A stretch of 64,000 nt of DNA from Aureibacillus halotolerans. Lineage in GTDB: Bacteria; Bacillota; Bacilli; Bacillales; DSM-28697. This document shows positions 1 through 8,465 of this stretch, one piece after another. The stretch is from assembly GCF_004363045.1 (NCBI RefSeq), contig NZ_SNYJ01000008.1, positions 1-64,000 on the forward strand, in the 5' to 3' direction. A program made the position numbers and the translations under genes. How positions within the stretch are numbered: position 1 is the first letter of the stretch; each line of letters starts with the position of its first letter. The notes beneath the pieces were generated by a model. The model made no database searches and was not told the origin of the DNA. It saw only the letters and a program-made list of their open reading frames with translations.

Positions 1-93
1 GTGTGTCGCAACTATCATTATACAGGTTTTGGGGAGGTGCTCTATTTTTTATGTGGTTTTACTCTTAGAGCCGTATGGGTTCGGAGTTATGAA

Positions 94-1233
94 ATGGATT
101 CAAGTGTATTCCTTATTACAGTAATTGCAATAGCTACAACCATTGTGAAAGCGGAGGCGAAAGTATTTTCCGATGTATCCAATTCGCATTGGGCCAATTC
201 CAGCATTCAGAACGCAGTTGGTCAAGGCATTTTAAAAGGCTATGGCAATGGAACTTTTGGTCCAGATCGGGATATTACTCGTGCAGAGTTTGTCACTATC
301 CTTACACGTATGATTGATGCGGAATCGAATAGCTCTAGCTATTCAGATGTTCAGGGTCATTGGGCTGAAGATGCGATTGCTAGCGCGAAGGCGTCAGGCA
401 TTGTTGGACATGCTTCAACATTCCGTCCTAATGCGTCGTTGTCTAGAAAAACAATGGCTGTTTGGGTGGCCAAAGCACTTGGAGTAGAAAACAGTTCGTA
501 CAATCAAGCGTTCGCAGACAGCAAGACTGCATTGCTTCCGTTTACGGATCACAAGCAGTTTAAAGGAGCAGACCAGCAAGGTGCAGCTGTCGCATTTGGT
601 ACAGGGATTATGAAAGGCTTTCCAGATGATAGCTTTAAGCCAGGGGAAACAACAACACGTGCAGAAGTGGCATCAGTTATTCAACGTTTTCAGAACGTTG
701 TGAAGAAAAGTCCGGATTCATTCGATGATTTGAACGAATTAATTGAGGTTTCAATAACTGGTACAAATATAATTACAAGGGTCCCAGAGGCAAGCATAAT
801 AGGAGGGGAATTTGAAGAAGTAAGAGGGAAAGAGATTACATTGAAGAATAACATTGGTGTAGATCGTGTACTTATGAACATTTTTTTAACAGACGATAGT
901 ATTTACCGGAAAATGTTTCTAGATATTGAACTTGAGGGAACTCTACCTATTGCTATCTATAAAAATCATTTTACTACTGTTAGCGTCGATGATGAATGGT
1001 CATATGAGCTGTCTTACGGTAATGCTCTTGGTTTTTCAGGTTTTTTGGTTGGGGGAAGCAGAATAGATGAAAACCTCGCCGATCAATTTAATTATAAAAC
1101 AAGACCGTTAGACATTTCCAACTTTTATAAAAAAAGTAAACAAAACACGTTTTGGACCATTAATTATCTAAGAGATGGTGGACGTTACTCTATTACTACT
1201 GACAATGGAAGCGAATTTGAAATTGCTTTATGA
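94..1233 (+). CDS. SLH-domain cell-surface protein
   Basis: A secreted protein probably held on the cell wall by three N-terminal S-layer homology (SLH) domains, which in this family bind pyruvylated secondary wall polymer. The ATG at 94 is preferred because GGAG lies 7 bases upstream (83-86) and it gives a short hydrophobic signal-like N-terminus; the frame stays open to base 1, so a longer start outside the window is possible. SLH repeats begin at about residues 25, 80 and 135, each with the F/Y-S/A-D start and the later GxxxFxP...R pattern. The last 170 or so residues match no family I recognise. The protein has 379 residues from this start. A competing ATG at 89 with the same ribosome site stops after 11 codons. 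Confidence is high for SLH and low for the role. Confidence 0.8.
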   Translation: MDSSVFLITVIAIATTIVKAEAKVFSDVSNSHWANSSIQNAVGQGILKGYGNGTFGPDRDITRAEFVTILTRMIDAESNSSSYSDVQGHWAEDAIASAKASGIVGHASTFRPNASLSRKTMAVWVAKALGVENSSYNQAFADSKTALLPFTDHKQFKGADQQGAAVAFGTGIMKGFPDDSFKPGETTTRAEVASVIQRFQNVVKKSPDSFDDLNELIEVSITGTNIITRVPEASIIGGEFEEVRGKEITLKNNIGVDRVLMNIFLTDDSIYRKMFLDIELEGTLPIAIYKNHFTTVSVDDEWSYELSYGNALGFSGFLVGGSRIDENLADQFNYKTRPLDISNFYKKSKQNTFWTINYLRDGGRYSITTDNGSEFEIAL

Positions 1234-1465
1234 CGTTAAAGAAAGTTTGTAAAAAATATAAGAATTCACAGCAACAACTCCAACAATAATTATAAGTAGT
1301 GGGATTGGCATAAACGCAGCTGATACCTCAAAACGATTTCTGACGGGACGACAAAGTAAGTTGAAGTCCATCTCTATTGCAAGTGAATGTAACAGTGACA
1401 GCGAGTTATGACGTTGAGCGTCCATATTCCTATAGGCAAATCAAAACGTTTGGTGTGTGGCATAA

Positions 1466-1636
1466 GATGATGCTGAAATAGAGAACTATGCGCTACCGAT
1501 TGGTGTGATGCTCCGATTGTCTCTTACTGAAACAGCACAAACTTAGAAAATTACTGACCCTGAAGAAATTGAACAAGATGATTTGCGAAAATAATATGAA
1601 TTAGCCCTATCTATTTCTAATTTGCGTGATTTTTAA
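1466..1636 (+). pseudogene. decayed ORF remnant of unknown family
   Basis: One plus-strand frame reads like protein (DDAEIENYALPIGVMLRLSL and on through an acidic stretch ending SISNLRDF) but is broken by stops at 1463, 1544 and 1592. No start or ribosome site is visible. The even composition between stops suggests a gene remnant rather than random sequence. The family is not recognised, and chance is not excluded. Confidence 0.3.
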
Positions 1637-1683
1637 ATGTAAATTAACTATACAGTCCAAGAAACTAAGAAATGAAATTCAAC

Positions 1684-1813
1684 TAAAAGCAGCCACTAGC
1701 GAGACTCCTGCGGGAATAGCGAGCTAAGCGAGACCCCGCAGAGCGCGCAAGCGATCGAGGAGGCTCGCAGTTCGCCCGCGGAAAGCGAGCGTATGGCAGC
1801 TTGCATATAAAAG
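1684..1813 (+). repeat. dispersed repeat module alpha, copy 1
   Basis: GC-rich intergenic module starting with AAAAGCAGCCACTAGCG and ending with a GTATGGCAGCTTG-type end. Related modules lie at 52631-52818 and 62660-62815. It contains a hairpin whose arms are CTGCGGG (1708-1714) and CCCGCAG (1735-1741). It carries no reading frame of note. Confidence 0.75.
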
Positions 1814-1976
1814 TCCTCCATAATTCCTAATCCCTTTTTACATCTTTCAGCATGGATGCTTTTCAGTTCGCATAAAAATTCTGAAATTCATTCCCAGAAT
1901 TCAGTTCATTGTGCTTGACGCACGTCACAAGATCAGTGAAAATATAATGCAGGATAGAAAAGGGGAGGAAAAAAAC

Positions 1977-2282
1977 ATGAAGGAAATGACAGCGAAAGAG
2001 CTCGAACAGACATTGGAGACTTCATCTTTTGTCGTTGTCGATGTTCGTGAAGATGAAGAAGTGGCTGAAGGAATCATTCCAGAGGCTTTGCATATAAGAC
2101 TCTCAACGTTGCCTGAAAGAATTGAAGAGCTGGATAAGACAAAGGAAATTGTTTTTGTATGCCGCTCAGGGAAACGTAGCGCAATGGCAGCCGACTTTGC
2201 TGACAATCAAGGGTTTCAAACGACGAATATGGTAGGTGGCATGCTCGCTTGGGAAGGCCCTACCAAGACTCCGGAGAAATAA
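1977..2282 (+). CDS. ytwF: single-domain rhodanese-like protein (YtwF type)
   Basis: A small cytoplasmic rhodanese (101 aa), the fold that moves sulfane sulfur through a persulfide on its active-site cysteine. The active-site loop CRSGKRS is intact and preceded by a hydrophobic strand, and the domain opens with the usual VVDVRE segment. The ATG at 1977 follows AGGGGAGG. The sulfur donor and acceptor are unknown; nifZ and thiI later in the window use the same sulfur chemistry but are not linked. The next gene, also rhodanese-like, starts 5 bases after the stop, so the two are probably co-transcribed. Confidence 0.85.
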   Translation: MKEMTAKELEQTLETSSFVVVDVREDEEVAEGIIPEALHIRLSTLPERIEELDKTKEIVFVCRSGKRSAMAADFADNQGFQTTNMVGGMLAWEGPTKTPEK

Positions 2283-2286
2283 GATT

Positions 2287-2649
2287 GTGGAAGGGCTACT
2301 TTGGTGGTGCCTGTTCCTTATCTTAGGGATGATTATCCTATGGCGCTTTTGGATAGAGCCGTCTTTTCTAATGAAGCAGCTTGCGTTTGAATGCGCAGAT
2401 CAAAGCAAATATTACGTCATTGACGTTCGGGACTTCATCTCATTTAATAAGGCTCCGTCCATAGTGACAAAAAACATCCCACTGTCGTATTTACCAAGAG
2501 AAATGAGAGAGGAAGCTCGTTGCTCAAAAGACATTGTGGTCATCGCAGATGATTTGCAAACGGCGAGGTCTGCCGTTCGAATCATTAAAAAACGTTATAA
2601 GAATAAAGTGTTTTACTCCATATTGCCTAAAGCGTCCCCTTGTTTATAA
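2287..2649 (+). CDS. membrane-anchored, cysteine-less rhodanese-like protein
   Basis: About 120 aa. The GTG at 2287 has GGAG at 2273-2276. A single hydrophobic segment (about residues 5-22) is followed by a domain that opens YYVIDVRDF, as rhodaneses do. Where the catalytic cysteine loop should be, the sequence reads ADDLQTARSA, with no cysteine, so sulfur transfer is unlikely. By analogy with other dead rhodaneses it may bind or scaffold. It follows the active rhodanese ytwF by 5 bases, which suggests an active/inactive pair with one membrane-tethered. Confidence 0.6.
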   Translation: MEGLLWWCLFLILGMIILWRFWIEPSFLMKQLAFECADQSKYYVIDVRDFISFNKAPSIVTKNIPLSYLPREMREEARCSKDIVVIADDLQTARSAVRIIKKRYKNKVFYSILPKASPCL

Positions 2650-2665
2650 GCAGGGGGCGTTTTTT
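2632..2665 (+). terminator. rho-independent terminator
   Basis: GC-rich stem (GCGTCCCC / GGGGGCG) followed by six Ts, directly after the rhodanese pair. Confidence 0.75.
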
Positions 2666-2679
2666 GCCGTCTTGAATGA

Positions 2680-2706
2680 GGTTTCTTTTCTTGCATTTTA
2701 GGTTAT
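2680..2706 (+). promoter_or_regulatory. possible sigma-B-type promoter of dps
   Basis: GGTTTC (2680-2685), a 15-base spacer, then GGTTAT (2701-2706), about 48 bases before dps. This resembles the GTTT/GGGTAT sigma-B pattern with a mismatch in the -10. B. subtilis dps is a known sigma-B gene. Confidence 0.35.
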
Positions 2707-2753
2707 AGATATAGAGAAGCACGAAGACAACGAATTAATTTGGAGGAGATCAT

Positions 2754-3221
2754 ATGTCAACCGAACAAAGAGCGAAAGACGTTGCCGAACTAGAGCTACA
2801 AGTGAACAGACAATTGTCCAACCTGCATGTCCTCTATATTAAATTGCACCATTATCACTGGTATGTGAAGGGACCACATTTCTTCTCACTCCATGAGAAA
2901 TTTGAAGATATGTACGATTCCACTAAAAATCATATTGATGAAATTGCAGAGCATATGTTGGCGATTAAAATGAAGCCATGTGCGTCGATGGACGAGTTTA
3001 TGCGCAATGCGACAATTAAAGAAGCGAGTGGTCATGAGGCAGCTGATGAAATGGTTGAAACCATTTCAGATGATTTGTTTGCTATCGGTGAAGAGTCCAA
3101 GCAGCTCATTGAAAGCCTTGAAGAGCATCAAGAATTCGCCATCGCTGATGTATTCCATGCCATGCTCGAAGAATACAAAAAAGATGACTGGATGCTGCGC
3201 GCTTACTTAAATAAAGAGTAA
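2754..3221 (+). CDS. dps: Dps family DNA-binding ferritin-like protein
   Basis: Forms a 12-subunit shell that oxidises and stores iron and shields DNA from peroxide. The 155-aa length is typical. The inter-subunit ferroxidase ligands are visible: His35 in the HHYHW motif, His47, Glu51, Asp62 and Glu66. The ATG follows TTGGAGGAG. The gene stands alone between two terminators. Regulation by sigma-B is plausible from the upstream motif. Confidence is high for the family; MrgA-type paralogues look similar, so the exact name rests on context. Confidence 0.92.
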   Translation: MSTEQRAKDVAELELQVNRQLSNLHVLYIKLHHYHWYVKGPHFFSLHEKFEDMYDSTKNHIDEIAEHMLAIKMKPCASMDEFMRNATIKEASGHEAADEMVETISDDLFAIGEESKQLIESLEEHQEFAIADVFHAMLEEYKKDDWMLRAYLNKE

Positions 3222-3230
3222 TCAACCAAA

Positions 3231-3270
3231 AAGACATCTTCCGCCCATTAAGGCAGAAGATGTCTTTTTT
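3231..3270 (+). terminator. rho-independent terminator of dps
   Basis: Perfect stem AAGACATCTTC / GAAGATGTCTT followed by a T-run. Confidence 0.9.
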
Positions 3271-3472
3271 TATTATCCTTTGAGTGAAAACGCCACGCTT
3301 GCAAGCCTTCTGTGAAAATGTCTCTCCCTGTTGTAATGCTTCCTCTAAACTTGTCACCCTCATTTTGAAGAGAATTCATATTCGAAAGACTTCCAGATAA
3401 ACGACTGAGTGAAAGGAATGATTTTGTGATAAAATACAAAGGTCTGCAAAATTTAACGTAGGGAGGTCTAGC

Positions 3473-5092
3473 ATGGCAGTTTCGCGCTTATTGCGGGGCA
3501 CTTTTTTATTGACTTCCGCCACATTTATCTCGAAATTTTTAGGTATGATTCTCGTTTTTCCACTAAACGCGCTCTTAGGTGAACAGGGCGGTGCATTATA
3601 CTCTTATGCTTACATACCTTATTCCATCATGTTAAGTATTGCGACGATGGGAGTTCCTTTAGCTGTCTCGAAATTCATTTCGAAATACAATACGATAGGT
3701 GATTATCAAACGGGGAGACGATTGTTTCGTTCTGGTCTCAAGGTGATGGGTTTGACGGGCGTCATTTCTTTTCTTTTTCTCTTTATCATCGCGCCTTGGA
3801 TTGCGCCCTTTGTCGTCAATGAAGGCTCCGTGCATGCCACCTCTGACGTGGTCAATGTGATTCGACTTGTGTCGACAGCGCTCATTATCGTACCAGCAAT
3901 GAGCTTGATGAGAGGATTCTTTCAAGGCCATCAGTCTATGGGGCCATCAGCAGTGTCTACCGTTATTGAACAAATCATCCGCGTCGCCTTCATTGTGATT
4001 GGATGTTCCATTGCTTTGTATTGGTTCCAAAGTGATATGCAAACAGCTGTAGGCATAGCGACACTTGCTGCCTTTGTTGGAGCACTTGGTGGTCTCGTCA
4101 CGTTAGTGTATTTTTGGAAAAAACGCAAAGATGGACTTAATGAGATGCTGACACAGAGCAAACCTCATCCGAAAAAACCGTTGGATGAAGTGTATCGAGA
4201 ATTATTACGTTACGCGATACCCTTTGTGTTTGTTGGGCTTGCAGTGCCGTTGTTTCAGCTTGTTGATATGTTTACGTTTAATACAGCACTCGCTGTGTCT
4301 GGCTTCAGTGGCGACACGAGTGGGGCATTTTCAGCGTATACCCTTTACGGGCACAAGCTCATCATGATTCCAGTTTCACTCGCGACAGGCTTCGCGTTAA
4401 CGTTAATTCCAACGGTAACGTCTGCTTATGTTGCAAAACGCACGACAGATGTACACAAATACATCACTCAAGCGTTACAGATCATTATCTTTCTTATCAT
4501 GCCAGCCGCTCTAGGTTTGTCGATCCTAGCGAAGCCAGCCTATGCAGCATTTTTCGGCATTTCAGACCAATTTTCAGTGTACGCGTCTATTTTAGGTTGG
4601 TATGCGCCAGCCGCCTTGTTGTTTGCGCTCTTTACAATTACGACATCCATCTTACAAGGTGTCAATCGTCAAAGAGTTGCGATGTTAAGCTTAACGATAG
4701 GCTTTATCGTTAAATGCTTACTCACCTATCCGCTCATCCTTGTGCTCCAAGCGGATGGTGCACCGGTTGCCACAATGCTTGGATTTGGGTTTGCCGTGCT
4801 CTTTAATTTTTATGCCATACACCGCACAACAGGATATCCGTTCAAGCGCTTGAAAAGACGTTCATTATTGGTTTTTCTGATGTGCCTGTTCATGTGCCTT
4901 TGCGTTGGCATTTGGAGTGCTACGCTTCAAGTATGGTTGCCCATTGAAAACAATCGTTGGAATGCTGTTGTTGTTCTTGGGACAGGCGTACTAATCGGTG
5001 CGCTTATCTATGGATTAGTCGCTTTAAGAACAGGTTATGCAGAGAAGGTTTTTGGTCCAGGACTTATGAAAAAGCTTAGATTGAGAGCTTGA
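3473..5092 (+). CDS. murJ: lipid II flippase MurJ (YtgP), MVF/MATE-like
   Basis: A polytopic membrane protein of 539 aa that moves lipid-linked peptidoglycan precursor across the membrane. Hydrophobic segments run along the whole length, consistent with the 14-helix MOP fold. The opening, a basic LLRGTFLLT stretch then GMILVFPLN, is typical of the SpoVB/YtgP branch. The ATG follows GGGAGG. It is monocistronic, with ytzE convergent downstream as in B. subtilis. SpoVB and other paralogues share the fold; the neighbourhood (dps, ytzE, ytkP) points to YtgP. Confidence 0.88.
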   Translation: MAVSRLLRGTFLLTSATFISKFLGMILVFPLNALLGEQGGALYSYAYIPYSIMLSIATMGVPLAVSKFISKYNTIGDYQTGRRLFRSGLKVMGLTGVISFLFLFIIAPWIAPFVVNEGSVHATSDVVNVIRLVSTALIIVPAMSLMRGFFQGHQSMGPSAVSTVIEQIIRVAFIVIGCSIALYWFQSDMQTAVGIATLAAFVGALGGLVTLVYFWKKRKDGLNEMLTQSKPHPKKPLDEVYRELLRYAIPFVFVGLAVPLFQLVDMFTFNTALAVSGFSGDTSGAFSAYTLYGHKLIMIPVSLATGFALTLIPTVTSAYVAKRTTDVHKYITQALQIIIFLIMPAALGLSILAKPAYAAFFGISDQFSVYASILGWYAPAALLFALFTITTSILQGVNRQRVAMLSLTIGFIVKCLLTYPLILVLQADGAPVATMLGFGFAVLFNFYAIHRTTGYPFKRLKRRSLLVFLMCLFMCLCVGIWSATLQVWLPIENNRWNAVVVLGTGVLIGALIYGLVALRTGYAEKVFGPGLMKKLRLRA

Positions 5093-5175
5093 CGATGTTT
5101 TATTACTAAGAGAGGGACCTTTCACTTATCGTAAGTAAAGGAGTAGCTCAATACAACTTCATCAGAAAAATAAAA

Positions 5176-5212
5176 AACAAGAAGTTCCGCAAGGTTGGGA
5201 ACTTCTTGTTTA
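5176..5212. terminator. bidirectional terminator between murJ and ytzE
   Basis: Inverted repeat AACAAGAAGTTCC / GGAACTTCTTGTT with an A-run on the left and T-rich sequence on the right, placed to serve both convergent genes. Confidence 0.75.
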
Positions 5213-5245
5213 TCGCTTTTTGCGCCTATGAAATTACGCAGAAAT

Positions 5246-5470
5246 TTATTTAGCAACTGTCGCTTTGTGTCTTTCGGTGGTTGTCCAATGTCCGCGGCTA
5301 GGGCTGTGTACCAAATCATTATATGCCAATACATGCAGGTCTCTCTGGATCGTTCGTTGGGTAATCCCAAATTCGTCGACGAGCTCGCTAGTAGATACAG
5401 TACCGTTTTGGCGGATATAAATATAAATGGATTTCACTCGTGTTAACATCCGGCCGGTTGATGGATTCAA
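5246..5470 (-). CDS. ytzE: DeoR-type winged-helix protein YtzE
   Basis: A 74-aa protein that is almost only a DeoR-type helix-turn-helix: VSTSELVDEFGITQRTIQRD is the recognition unit (about residues 25-44). The larger sugar-phosphate sensor domain of full DeoR regulators is absent, which is normal for YtzE. The start is TTG, supported by AAGGAG 7 bases upstream on the minus strand. Its target genes are unknown. Confidence 0.82.
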   Translation of the reverse strand: MNPSTGRMLTRVKSIYIYIRQNGTVSTSELVDEFGITQRTIQRDLHVLAYNDLVHSPSRGHWTTTERHKATVAK

Positions 5471-5665
5471 AGAACCACTCCTTCACACTTAATAAGCATG
5501 GGTGTCTGGATGGGGGACAGTGAAGTATAATTACCCTATGTTTATGCCACTACAAACATTTTACAACGAAAACTTAGTGAACAGTTGATTTTTCAAAACC
5601 TTTTACAAACATTTTACAACGATTCTTCTTTAAAAACAAACGCAAATGTCTGAGAGTCGTGTCAG

Positions 5666-6598
5666 TTACTGGAAATCAAATAAGTCACCAGATAAATAGC
5701 GCTCCCCTGTATCACAGGCAATAAACACAACGGTTTGTTCAGGGGTTAAGTTTTTCGCTACGGTTAATGCAGCAAAGCACGCAGCTCCACTTGATGGACC
5801 AACAAGAAGACCTTCTAACCGAGCGAGATCCCTTGCCGTTTTATAAGCGTCCTCATCCTTTAATCTGATGATAGAAGAGTAAACGTCTTGATTTAATATA
5901 TCTGGAATAAATCCTGGACTTGTGCCAACAAGCTTATGCCTGCCTGGTTTTCCACCAGATAAAACTGGCGATCCATCAGGTTCTACGACGTGAATGGCAA
6001 TGTCCGGAAAGGCTTTTTTCAACTCTTCGCCTGTCCCAGTAATGGTCCCGCCTGTGCCAGCAGTTGCAACAAAAGCATCTAATGGCTTGCCAAGCTCGTT
6101 CATCGCGTCGATAATTTCAGGAGCTGTTGACATTCTGTGGGCCTCAGGGTTGGCATCATTGCTAAATTGCATTGGCATAAAGCTGTTATCAATTTCTTTT
6201 ACTAGCCGTTTTGCTTTTCGAATGGCGCCTGGCATTTTTTCATCCCCTGGTGTGAGAACAACGTCAGCACCGTAAGCCTTCAATAAATTAACGCGCTCTT
6301 GAGACATCGTGTCGGGCATCACAAGAATGGCTTTATAGCCACGTGCTGCTGCGTTCATCGCCAAGCCAATCCCGGTATTGCCACTTGTTGGTTCAATAAT
6401 GGTTGCCCCAGGTTTGATTTGACCTTTTTCCTCAGCAGATTGTATCATTTGATAGGCTGCTCGATCTTTTACGCTTCCGCTTGGGTTCATCATCTCAAGT
6501 TTTGCGTAGACCGCAGCACCATCTTTTGGGCTGAGTTTATTCAGCTTAAGTAATGGTGTGTTTCCAATTAATTCAGCGATGTTATTTACAATGGTCAA
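5666..6598 (-). CDS. ytkP: cysteine synthase / PLP-dependent beta-replacing enzyme (YtkP)
   Basis: Pyridoxal-phosphate enzyme of the O-acetylserine sulfhydrylase family, making cysteine from O-acetylserine and sulfide, or a related beta-replacement. Visible motifs: the PSGSVKDR lysine motif near residue 42, the TSGNTG substrate loop, the GTGGT phosphate loop and the PSSGA end motif. A TTG at 6598 is preferred because AGGA lies 10 bases upstream; a GTG nine bases further up is too close to it. About 310 aa is normal. CysK, CysM and MccA-like enzymes cannot be told apart from sequence alone; no mccB-like partner is adjacent. Confidence 0.85.
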   Translation of the reverse strand: MTIVNNIAELIGNTPLLKLNKLSPKDGAAVYAKLEMMNPSGSVKDRAAYQMIQSAEEKGQIKPGATIIEPTSGNTGIGLAMNAAARGYKAILVMPDTMSQERVNLLKAYGADVVLTPGDEKMPGAIRKAKRLVKEIDNSFMPMQFSNDANPEAHRMSTAPEIIDAMNELGKPLDAFVATAGTGGTITGTGEELKKAFPDIAIHVVEPDGSPVLSGGKPGRHKLVGTSPGFIPDILNQDVYSSIIRLKDEDAYKTARDLARLEGLLVGPSSGAACFAALTVAKNLTPEQTVVFIACDTGERYLSGDLFDFQ

Positions 6599-6700
6599 AC
6601 AATACACGTCCTTTGTCCTAAAATCCTATCGGTTTATTTTATCACAGGATTGGACATCAATGCATACCGAAGCATTTTATCCTGAAAGGAGGAGCTTACG

Positions 6701-7288
6701 GTGGCAGCTCATTATTTTATAGGGGCAAAAATCCCAACGTCCTTTTATGAACCTTTACGAAGCTTACAACAGCATTTGGCATCGCACGCAGTAATGAAGC
6801 AGTGGACGCATGAAGAGGATTTCCATCTCACTTTTGCATTTCTCGGGAGCGTGTCCCTAGAAAAACTTGACGAGATCAACGATGCACTGTTGTCGGTGTC
6901 GCAATTAAATTCGTCGGTGTGCATGCATTGGACAACCATTGCTTCATTCGGGAAAGAAAAACAGCCGCGAGTCGTCTATGCTGGTGTGGAAAAAACCGGG
7001 CCTTTGCTCCGATTGCACGCTGCTATAGAAAAGGCATTGCAAAAGACAGGGCGAACGCCAGAAAAACGAACCTTCACTCCGCATGTGACGTTAGCGAAAC
7101 GATGGGCAGATCAAACCCAACAGGTAGAAAGTGATTTTTTAGGAAAACCAATCCATTTGCCCTCATGGTCGTTAGAGAAAATAACGATATTTGAAATTAA
7201 ACCTTTATTTCTGCCAAAATATCATGTTTTAAATGACCTCCCTCTTCAAAAGATCGGTACATCGTACGAAATGTTAAATAGAGAATAA
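6701..7288 (+). CDS. thpR: RNA 2',3'-cyclic phosphodiesterase (2H family)
   Basis: Opens 2',3'-cyclic phosphates on RNA; historically called 2'-5' RNA ligase (YtlP). Two 2H-family signatures are present: HLTFAFLG near residue 47 and HVTLAKRW near 127. The GTG start follows AAAGGAGG. The 195-aa length fits. ytlQ starts 22 bases downstream, so they are likely one transcript. The physiological substrate in bacilli is not settled. Confidence 0.88.
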   Translation: MAAHYFIGAKIPTSFYEPLRSLQQHLASHAVMKQWTHEEDFHLTFAFLGSVSLEKLDEINDALLSVSQLNSSVCMHWTTIASFGKEKQPRVVYAGVEKTGPLLRLHAAIEKALQKTGRTPEKRTFTPHVTLAKRWADQTQQVESDFLGKPIHLPSWSLEKITIFEIKPLFLPKYHVLNDLPLQKIGTSYEMLNRE

Positions 7289-7310
7289 GGAGAAAGAAGG
7301 CGAAGCTATC

Positions 7311-8228
7311 ATGGCTCAGCTCATTAAGCTACAAGATTTTGTTTCACGATACGAAAGTGATATGTTTAAATACCCTAGCCAATTCATTCGTCTGAAGCAA
7401 CAGCGCTGGCGACATTTGAAAAACGCTCATCATAATCAAACTTTGGTGCACCCAGAAAACGATCAATCGTCACTGAAGGATTGGGGAATTGATGATGACA
7501 AAAAGGGTTGGCAAGATAGGGTGTTCCGTCTTTTCAAGAAGACAAAAGAGGTTGAAGAGAAGAGTCCTGAGCCATTTACAGGCACACTGCATGAAGTGAA
7601 ATCCATGTTTTTGGAAGAGTTATTTTTGCACCAGCTAAAATGGGCAAGCTCAACAATGCTTGAAAAGTCGTATGGTGTGAACACGTATAAACGGGACAGC
7701 CAGCTTCAGTTTTGGCTACGTGATCTTCCAGACAATTATTTTGTTATGTATAAGCCAGTGATTCAATTGAATCAATCGGTTGTGGAACTCGATACGATCA
7801 TTATTGGCCCAACCGATATTTACTGTGTCACAATGATTGAGGGAGAACACGGTGCTGTATATGAAACGACAGACGCTTCTTTTTGGATGGAAAATGGCAA
7901 AGAAGAGCTCAAAAGGCAAAATCCGATACAATCATTGCAGAGGATGGAGAAAGTACTAAAAACAATCTGTCCGGAAAAAGAACGTCAAATGAGCATAAAA
8001 AAAATCGTCTATTGTCCTTCAGGATTTATCGAGGCGTCTGAATCGATCTCTTTTGCCCAATACGTTGATCTGCGAAACGAAAAAGAGTGGCTTAAAAAGA
8101 TGCAAAGCAATTCCACCCCATTAAAATATTCGCAGTTAAAAGTAGCTGAACGGTTGTTGTCTCAATGCCAAACGACGTCTGTGTATCGAAGTGAATGGGA
8201 AAGTGAGACAAAAGAAAAAACAAAATGA
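7311..8228 (+). CDS. ytlQ: NERD-domain-like protein YtlQ
   Basis: A 305-aa cytoplasmic protein with no membrane segment. The central part (about 110-250), with a hydrophobic pair of strands, VVELDTIIIGPTDIYCV, and a later conserved KKIVY strand, resembles the nuclease-related NERD domain; the Asp in VELDTI is at a position where such nuclease folds keep an acidic residue. The ATG follows AAGGAG-like sequence. It is probably co-transcribed with thpR. Nuclease activity is not shown; the family assignment is from memory and moderate. Confidence 0.65.
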   Translation: MAQLIKLQDFVSRYESDMFKYPSQFIRLKQQRWRHLKNAHHNQTLVHPENDQSSLKDWGIDDDKKGWQDRVFRLFKKTKEVEEKSPEPFTGTLHEVKSMFLEELFLHQLKWASSTMLEKSYGVNTYKRDSQLQFWLRDLPDNYFVMYKPVIQLNQSVVELDTIIIGPTDIYCVTMIEGEHGAVYETTDASFWMENGKEELKRQNPIQSLQRMEKVLKTICPEKERQMSIKKIVYCPSGFIEASESISFAQYVDLRNEKEWLKKMQSNSTPLKYSQLKVAERLLSQCQTTSVYRSEWESETKEKTK

Positions 8229-8325
8229 TGCAAGCTCTGCTTTTCCCTTCTTAGGGTTTTTGATATAATAAGAAATGTTCTAGAATGGACGGTCATAAAA
8301 AAGCTCAAGCACTTGAAAATAGCTC

Positions 8326-8354
8326 AAAAAAGCCTTGTTGAACAGGCTTTTTTG
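8326..8354 (+). terminator. rho-independent terminator after ytlQ
   Basis: AAAAAAGCCTG / CAGGCTTTTTT stem with a short loop and T-run. Confidence 0.85.
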
Positions 8355-8465
8355 CTCTCTATAAACTGTATGACAGTATGAAATCATCATTTGAACACCA
8401 AAAAAAGGATATTCAAATGTAAAAGTAGCGATCAGCATGACGCAAATGCATTGGAGAAATTGAGG

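Larger units (their letters stand above)
1234..1976. other. gene-poor stretch with decayed ORF and repeat module
   Basis: No intact gene is supported here. The stretch holds a broken reading frame (1466-1636) and a GC-rich repeat module (1684-1813), described separately. The rest is AT-rich sequence with frequent stops in all frames. Confidence 0.6.

Noticed and set aside
1-93. GTG at base 1 as the SLH-protein start
   Set aside because: The window edge cuts any context; the ATG at 94 has a ribosome site and gives a signal-like N-terminus.
8241-8269. Promoter with TATAAT at 8264-8269 before ytmP
   Set aside because: The -10 is good but no acceptable -35 is present, and a terminator at 8326-8354 lies between it and ytmP.
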